From Metaphire vulgaris (lineage: Eukaryota > Annelida > Clitellata > Crassiclitellata > Megascolecidae): a stretch of 64,000 nt of DNA. This document shows, in pieces, positions 15,455 through 24,400 of this stretch. Made by a program: the position numbers and the translations under genes. The notes beneath the pieces are model-generated. The model was not told where the DNA came from, ran no database searches, and was given only the letters and a program-made list of their open reading frames with translations. The stretch covers positions 18,091,503 to 18,155,502 of the forward strand of contig CM030836.1 in NCBI GenBank assembly GCA_018105865.1, given 5' to 3'. Each line of letters begins with the position of its first letter. Position 1 is the stretch's first letter.

Positions 15455-18400
15455 TAACAAGGTTTAAAGCGCTTCAGTAGGGACGGCCCTGTTAAAATGT
15501 TCAAATAACAAAATCAAAAGATATTTGGTACAAAATGTAATAAAGGCAACAAATAATTATAAGCACATTCACAGAGCACAAGGTCATATTGAATCAATTA
15601 TTTTGAACAAATGAATGATTTTATTTTTATAAAATAGGCAAACGAAAGAGAAGAATGCAGAAGACATAGCAACATAAACTAACCCGATAAACCTTTAGCA
15701 GACGATTGAGTTTTAGGACACCAAATGCAAATTCTCGGTCAAACTTCGATTGCCAAGCCAAACATAATACTTCTAATGGCAATAGAGAAATAATGTCACA
15801 TACAAAGATCCAGCTCTTCACATAGTGCTCAACTATATCTTTGAACTTAGTCAGTCTTTCTACATCGAAAACATCATCATTACAGTTATTCATTATTATT
15901 ATTATCATTATCAACTTAATTTCAACCGTTCTATGTACCTATTCTTAACAAAGCAAGATTGTAAAGTTGCCAAGCGCTAGTGTCTGTTCAATATATAATT
16001 TTGGCAAAACTGATTCCACCAACACAGTCAAATACTAATGTAACCTAAGTAACAAATTTAATTTCAGACTGTAATGTAATGTAACACAATATTTGTGCAG
16101 CAACTCTTCTGAACAGCCACTCAGAAGCACTCCCGCTGCAATTACCGGTGGTACTGCATGCAGTGTTAGGAAAGATCACTTGTAAAATGATCTTGATCAA
16201 AGATCAAGATCACTAGAGAGAAATTGATCTAAGATCAAGATCAAAGATCACTAGAGTATAAATGATCTAAGATCAAGATCACTTTAAAAGTGATCTAAGA
16301 TCAAAGATCATACAAATATAGTTATTATATCATGTATGATGTGTCACGTATGATAATGATACAAATGTCCACTGTACGATGCATGTAAACTTTTGTAATA
16401 CTAAGTTACTAACACAACTGAAAACAGTTCATGACAATTTTAGCAACTAACTAGTTGTCAGTTCACAGTCAGTGTTGAACACGGCAGTTCATTTTCAGCA
16501 TGAGCAGATGCTCAAACGTTGCGTCAGACAACCTGTTTCTTCGTGGTGTAGCTATCAAACCTCCAATACTAAAAAGTCTTTCGACAGGCGCAGAAGATGG
16601 CAGGGTTGTGTTATATTTCACAAAGGCTGCCTTGACATGTGGGTATGCCAACAAGCTAGAAAGTTCCTTATTTGGGTTATTCAGGTAGTGCATGACCTCT
16701 ATATATCTTGACTGCATTTTCACGACCAGTTGCAACTGAGCAAGCCTCTCCCTCTGAGTCCCAGTGGCAGTGCCAGTACTAATGTAAGGGCCATACCCAT
16801 AATCCTCATCATCTGCACCGGCTGCACTAACATGATCATTAAGGACCGAATGCTTACTCAATACACATAGAAGTTCGTTGATTGATTGACTTAGTTGGGA
16901 GAATACGTATAATTTGATCTTTGATCTTCTGTTGATAATAAAGATCAAAATCACCAAAAAAGTGATTTAAAGTCAGAGTCGAAGATCACTAGTAAAAAGT
17001 GATCTAGATCAAAGATCAAAGATCATGAATTGTGATCTTAAATCGTGATCTTTGATCTTTTGATCTAAGATCACTCCTAACACTGACTGCATGTTGATAA
17101 AGAGATGAGCTTTAATCTGTTTCATAAACAAGACCTTAATTAGCAGATGCAAAATTACATATAGACCATACATTTGCATTGAATGCAGAAACTAAAAAAT
17201 TCCAAAGAATCAAAAAGATGCTTCTAATTAGTTCTGGTCAGTGGTCAAAATGTAAACAGTAGTCATTAAACAAGTCAGCATAAGCACGGCTTACCATGCG
17301 GAGTATTTATTGATTTTCGAAGGCTCACAAAAACATCAACAATAAAGAACATTTCCATAGCATATGTTACACCTAGGATGACGCTACCACGTTTGGTCGA
17401 CAGATATGCTAAAAAGTAAGAATTACCAGGGACGAAAAATCAAAAGCTTCCAAGTTTTATACATTCTGTACATTTTATACATTCTATACATGCCTAAACG
17501 GGGCACTTAAACTTCTGGATAGAGTTTATGTCACAGCTACAGTCAAATTCCTTAAATATTAGGCATTTGAGGCTTTGGAAACAATAACCGCAGTTCATAG
17601 ACTCATTAATACTTGTACAAGGCACTTGAGAACAACCAATCGGATATGTTCTCCCAAACAGCAAAGTACTGGTACTAAACAAATATTAGTAAAAGTGCTA
17701 ACATCATAAATGATGAGTACCGGTACTATTTTGCCTGATACATGGCATCAGTAAAACATTCAAAACCCATAATTTTTTATTGCCAAACCATCCAAGGCCA
17801 AAAGGCATCTCATTTTCAGAAAAACTCTTTGCAACTCAATGAAGTTTCAGGCATCTTAGAATAATTATCATGTCTTGATAAGAGTCATAGGACAATGCAC
17901 GGTATAACAAGAAAAACATACGTTACCTTACCTATGTCATATTCAGAAGTAAAGAAAGCCATGTAAGGATAGATGATCGAAAATATTAGGACCGCTATGG
18001 TTAATACGTCATCGTACAAAATGTATCCCTCCGAATCGGGATCAAAGGTTGTTTCTCTGAACCACTTCATCAAAGCATCACGTTTGCTTGTGAACGCCTG
18101 CAGCAAAAGCATTCGCAGGCTTTGAATACAACAGCATATTGGAAATTGGCTGGAATTACAGATACTGCAGAAAACTCTAAGAAACACGATAATAGGAGGC
18201 GTTATAGTAAGCAGGTCCAACTGCAGTAAGTAAGTAAGTAAACACGAAATTTCTATAGCGCTGCCCAAAAGCTTGGTGCAGTGCACCAGCTTATTCACAA
18301 GCGCTCAATCAAGGTAAATCCATATATATAAAGTATATATATATATATACTAGTATATACAAAATTGGATAAATACTTATTACATTTCAGGCTATCATCG

Positions 18401-21400
18401 TGTTACTAGCCGCAGTTTAAACACTAATACTGTGGTTTTACTGTTCCTTATGGGTGGACTGTTGTGGCAGTGAACGGATAAACCCTTTGACAACTGACAG
18501 CTTTAATTTTCTCAAAATTTACAATTTCCATACAATAAATTTACTCTGAAAGATCAATAACTCAGGTTCGTTTCAGTCAATAAATCAGTCACTGTTGGTC
18601 AACACTCCACAAACCTTCCGAAAACAAAAAAAGACAATTCTTTTCAAGAAATCTTATGGCAAAATGCTTACAACAGGCCTGCATTCTACCCGACACAAAT
18701 CTTGCTAACATCCTCCATAAAAATACTTTGCTGTGACTGCCTATCTGGATCTACAGCCTTGAAAACCACGGACTATGGATTACGGACCATGGATTTCACC
18801 CAGATTGAACACTCATGAATATGCTGGTGTGCTGCGCCAAGCTTTCGGGCAGTGCCATAGAAATTTCGTTTTACCTGCTTACTTACGTCTAGCCTTTTTA
18901 ATGACTGTGAATGGAGTTCAGGAGTTTTATCAATTGATTATATAATTCCTGCAGACTTTCAGCCCGATCAAATCTAAACCCTGCAGGTCTGAAGTTCTGT
19001 CAACCAATTGGAAAACATTAGCATGCTGCAACCTACTTCAAGGGGTGAGTCCAGCCAAGACTCTGGCTCAGTTCTCACTGGCAGAGGTAAGATCTCAATG
19101 GAATCCGTGAAGCTGAGCTTCCTTAGCCAAGCCTTCTGCATCCTGTACATACGATCGTGATCTTGATTTGAAATGGAGATAATTGGTACCCGCCCCTTTG
19201 GCAATTTGGTTGATGCCGGCTTCACGTAAGATGAGCTTCGGTCTCTCAGAGCCTTGGCAACAAAGAAATCAGAATAAATGCACTTAATCAAAAGTGGTGT
19301 TTCTACAAATTACTGTTATACAAACAAAAGCATACTTTCAAGATTCAAAAAGGCCAGTACTTTACTTGAGCACATTAATGCATACATTATTTTACTACTG
19401 CTGCTATGGAATCAACAAATATTATCAGAGATTCTATTTAATTTGTAAGCAGGTTAACAGGTTCAAGCAAAGTTTTCATTAGCTATCCTTCCACCAATCA
19501 ATAAACCATCCAATAGCTTTTAATACATGAGAAAGCCTACTAAACCACTTAAAATTCAGTTTTTATTACTATTATTATTAGTACTATTATTAGTATTCTA
19601 ATTAATTATTATTCTAATTAATTATTATATTAGTTGACCTGCTCACCAACTATTGGACCATTGTGGCACCACCAACAAAGACTGCAACAGACATTCTTCT
19701 AGACTGTTAAGAGTGAATTTTGAGGATTTCATTCATGAAATTTGTGTTGAGCCTTAACATTTTAATTACATATCATTTCACATAATCTCAATAGCTAAGT
19801 CATTCATAATAATAGAAATGAAGAGATCCAGTGAGAAATGCACCTTCCACTCTATTTTATTATCATGCTATTATCTTAGAGTGTCCGAGTGTCCGACTTT
19901 ACCTTAAATCCAGCTGACTCTTTATGACCTTCAGTATACACCCCAACTGTCTCATCAGCTATTCTGCAACGTTCCTTTACAGCCTCTGTCACTTTAAGGC
20001 CCACTAAAGCATTTAAATCATCAGAGACAACGTCATACTCCATAGGCATAACCATAAATGCATACACAAATGTGTGCGCGCGCACGCGCGCGTGCACCGA
20101 TCTGAACTTTCCGGCTTGACCAGGTTCTTATTAAGACTGGATTAAGAGATGTTAACAAGCACTCAACCCTCAAGGCCAGGACCAGGACCAAGGACTTGTT
20201 TGTAACTTGTCTTTATGGGGAGTCCTTAAGGCCAGAACCAAGGCCAAGGACTAACATCCCTGATTGGATTTGGGGCTCCATCAGCTGATGTCCTAGGCAT
20301 TACGATAGTGGTGCCATAGAAGTTGATTGATTGATTAACTGACTGACTGATTGATTGATTGATTGCAAATATATGCCAAATGCTCAACTGTAGTAAATTC
20401 TGGCAACATTGTGACAAACAATAAGTTTCCAATTACCAGAGTTCACAGAACACGATTTAATAAATAAGTAGTATTAAGTATATCTTCAAAGACGTTTTGA
20501 ATCTCATGAGATTTTCTGACATAATCAGGGAAATAATTCCTTAACAACTAAAACATTTTTTTTAAAACGACTGCTTGCTTTGGCAGGCAGTAGAACTTTC
20601 AGGTGATGGGACTTGAAATAGTGGCTTGTGCTTCATCACTCAACTTGCTATTGACCTCATCATTACCAGCCCAATCATTATTGACCCCCTCCTCATGAGT
20701 TTAGATCAATATCGGTGAGCTGAGCAGTCAATGAGGGCATTGACATTGCACACAATGGTGATGCACAACATGAAATCAATGTGCTTTGGAACCCTGAACC
20801 AAAAAAGCTCGTGCATCCTGTAGCCACGAGGTTTCCATAACACTGAGCATTGTATAAAAGTCCCCTGTGACACAATGTGGTTTGGTTCTGAAAGTGGTAG
20901 GTTGTACTGAAAGTGGTAGGTTGTACTGAAAGTGATTCAATTGACCACAAAGCGGCAAACATGACACATCCAACTAAGCTGTACTGCAGCTTTCTAATAT
21001 GAAATAAGCAATCGCTTTCTTACAGCAACCAGTTATGAAATAAGCCACTGAACAAAGGAGATTCTGACTCTAGAAAACAATTTAATGCTCCAACCAACCC
21101 TCTCACAGAACTTACCTTCAGGATAATGCATAAATAGTACATCAAGATCCTTTTTACTCAATACCACCAAGTCACAGTGAGTCCGGGCACGAACAGTGGC
21201 TACACGTGGAGTATTGTAGACCAGGTTGATCTGTTGAAGAAATAATAATAAAAATAAAACATATTTTAATCACATGTAAATATAGCAAGTCTCATCTAAA
21301 TTTGTGCATGTGTGTGTGTGTGTGCACATGTCTTTGCTTTATGCCATTGTTCTTCATCTCATCAGTAATTTAAGCTTCATAAAATCAAGGTTTGTTACCG

Positions 21401-24400
21401 TGTAACAGATTGTCATATAAAAGGTCATAAAAAATCATACCTCTCCAAAGAGTTTTCCCTGTTTCAAGATAACAATGGGTGTATCATCGTCTTCTTCAGA
21501 AAGAATCTGGAAAGAAAAATTGCACGATGAGGAAAAAGTGTTTCGACAGACATATCATAAGAGGAACATGTCATAAAATTTAATGTTATCACTTACCATT
21601 CTGAAAAAAGATAATGTAACTACAGCACTGAGTCAAGACCTCCAAAAGGAAAAATTTCTTCCTCATTAACCTTCAACAGTCACCCAAAATTCTAGAAAGA
21701 AAATAAGTATAATCACTAAGTCCTTGCCAAATGATAGCACTTGGTGAATAAAGACAAGAAATTACATTTAGTTTTTAATATACCTCCAGTTCTCCGTGGT
21801 GAATATAAAACATCTCGTGTCCTATTTCGCCACGAGAAGCAACAATCTGGTCTGGAAGGTAGACTTTCTGCTTCATTTTAAGAGACAACATCCGAAGGAA
21901 ACTAACATCCAAACCCGCAAATATTTTTGCCTAAAAATTTCACACATTAATTATTATAATTTCAGTCTAGTTCTTTCCGTAGAAACCACAATGACTTAAC
22001 ACGGATAGTCTAAAAAATCACCATAGAAACGATCAAGAGAGTAATATAGGCTAAGTCTACAGGAGATCACAGACTAATAATAGACAGTATATGGTAAACT
22101 GGATTATCGTGAAACTGCATTATTTAACTTTACATGACCTCTCTGTGATATCTTCAAGATTATAAATCAACTGAAGCCTTACTTTGCTTATTATCACAAG
22201 GTGTGTACTGTAACTAAATTCCACTTTCATGATATCAGGCAGAATTTCAAGGAAACTGTTGCTAGTATCTGCCCCTTTCTTCAGATAAAGGTATTCATAA
22301 TACCCAATGACCCGAGCCTGAATGGACCTGGAAATGTCTCGAAACACCTGAAACCATTTTGAACGAGACTTTCAGCACCACTGGCACAAAAAGCTCTCCG
22401 AATAAGTTATACTCGCTTACTGCCACTGAGACTATAAGGAGAACAATGTGCGGGTTCTTTACTTATTCAACAACAAAAAATTCTTCAACTAAACTCCATA
22501 ATTAACTTTTGCAATGTAGCATTACAGTAGCTGGCCACCCGGCATAATTCTCAATGTATACAACAACCAAATTTTCAACATCTTATTCTTTCACAACCAA
22601 ACAACAAAATAAACCTTGAATGAATAGTTCATATAAACAGAAAACTTCATTTGAATGTTCCAACAGAAAATATGTCTTATGCTTTACATTCTCTGACACC
22701 GAAAATTCGCTGACGCTTATCTATCGTAATTATTGAGCATCTAGTTACATGTATATCTAATATTCTTCTTGTATATCTGACATTACTCTTCAACAAGTCT
22801 ATATTAACTAGTAAAAAAAAGTCAAAGTCCTTCCGAGCCTAACGGCTCATAGGGTGGCGCTGACCTCCATTGCTATAGCCCTCAGCCAGGCAAGCAGTAC
22901 CACGGACATGGGTCTAGTGCATCGCATAGCGTACCTGTTTGACTTATCGCAGCCCCTTATCACTGCTCCTCATTTTACCACAGCCCTCTAACGAGTAAGG
23001 CTGAGTCGATCTTAGGGCCTCTGTGGGTCTCGAACCCACGACCTCCTGCTCTATTGTGCAACGTTGCTACCGCTCTGCTAACCTACCAAAATATTTCACT
23101 CTATGCCAAAAACATGTGTCTTTTTTTCAATCTCTGGTTAAGATGAAGGGAAAACGAGAAAAGAGAGACAGGAACGCAGATACTACGAAGAAACGAAAGG
23201 GCAGCTCCACAACCAACATCATCAACATAAAGCAGCCGCTGCATACATGGACAATATGTTTGACATTTAGATTCAAGGAAGCGAAAACATTTGCCATTGT
23301 TGTCAATGAGAGGGTTTGAAAATGATTACAACATTTTGAGACATAAAATGAGCGAGCTCAAGTACACTTGCGGCACTGCAAGTCAAGCCGAAACGAAGCA
23401 AAATGCAAATGAAATTTAAAATTCCAATCATTTTAACGGCGGCCAAAAATAACCAACAAATGACCAGCACTGACCAAATGCAACTGAATTATGTCAATTT
23501 TGTGCATAAAGGTAGACATCTGCATCATCAAGTTGGTCACAAGCGATGACATCACACCAAGAATCAGTCCAAAGAATACTGCCACACCCATCACCATAAT
23601 AAGCAACGCAACTAAAATCTCCTCGATATTCGTAGCGCTGACGTCACCGTAACTTAAAAAAACAACACATATGAATAAATTTCAGATCAGACAAAGTACA
23701 GGGCCGACAACTGAAGTGCATAAACTAAACAAAACATTTAAAGACAGCAATGCATGAACTGAAGAGCAAACAGTTATCAATTCAGTGAAATTTCCATTGT
23801 CAAATATGGCCGAATTTTAAGCCCGCAAACAAGTATATGGCAGTTTAATGAAAGCATACTGACATAATCAGTCATGATCAGTATCATTGCTAATTATATC
23901 TACCCAGTTGATGTAGTAGTGGTCACAGTAAAATATAAAGAAATCAGGTAGTTTTCAGTAGACAGCTCTTTTGACATAACAGTGTCATTGGATCCTCCTT
24001 TTGTTTTAGATCCTGGTAAAGGAAGAACTCAATCTGTGATTAATTACATCTGACTCCAGTTTAAAAGCACGTCAACAGGAAAAAACTAATATAAAATAAT
24101 TGCATTTAAATTGATTCCTTCCAACTATTCAGTTGGAACCTGAAGATGCATATTTCACTGCTCAGCATGACTGACAATGCTTGTCTAACACACGATTTTG
24201 ACCTTTATTAGGCTTATGGCACGGCAAATTCATTCTGACATTACACAAAATATAAGTTAGTTTTAAGAGCAGGACTATTTTTGTCATTATAATATAACTC
24301 ACTCTCATTCATCCTGATATTAGCCCTAGCATAATTCAGTTTTAAAATCACGACAATATAATTCACTCACCTTCTGCAATTTTTGGCCAAGTGTCATTAT

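Noticed and set aside
23023..23095. Possible tRNA gene (boxes A and B)
   Set aside because: A full cloverleaf and a T-run terminator are lacking, and SINE body sequence follows, so it is called a SINE.
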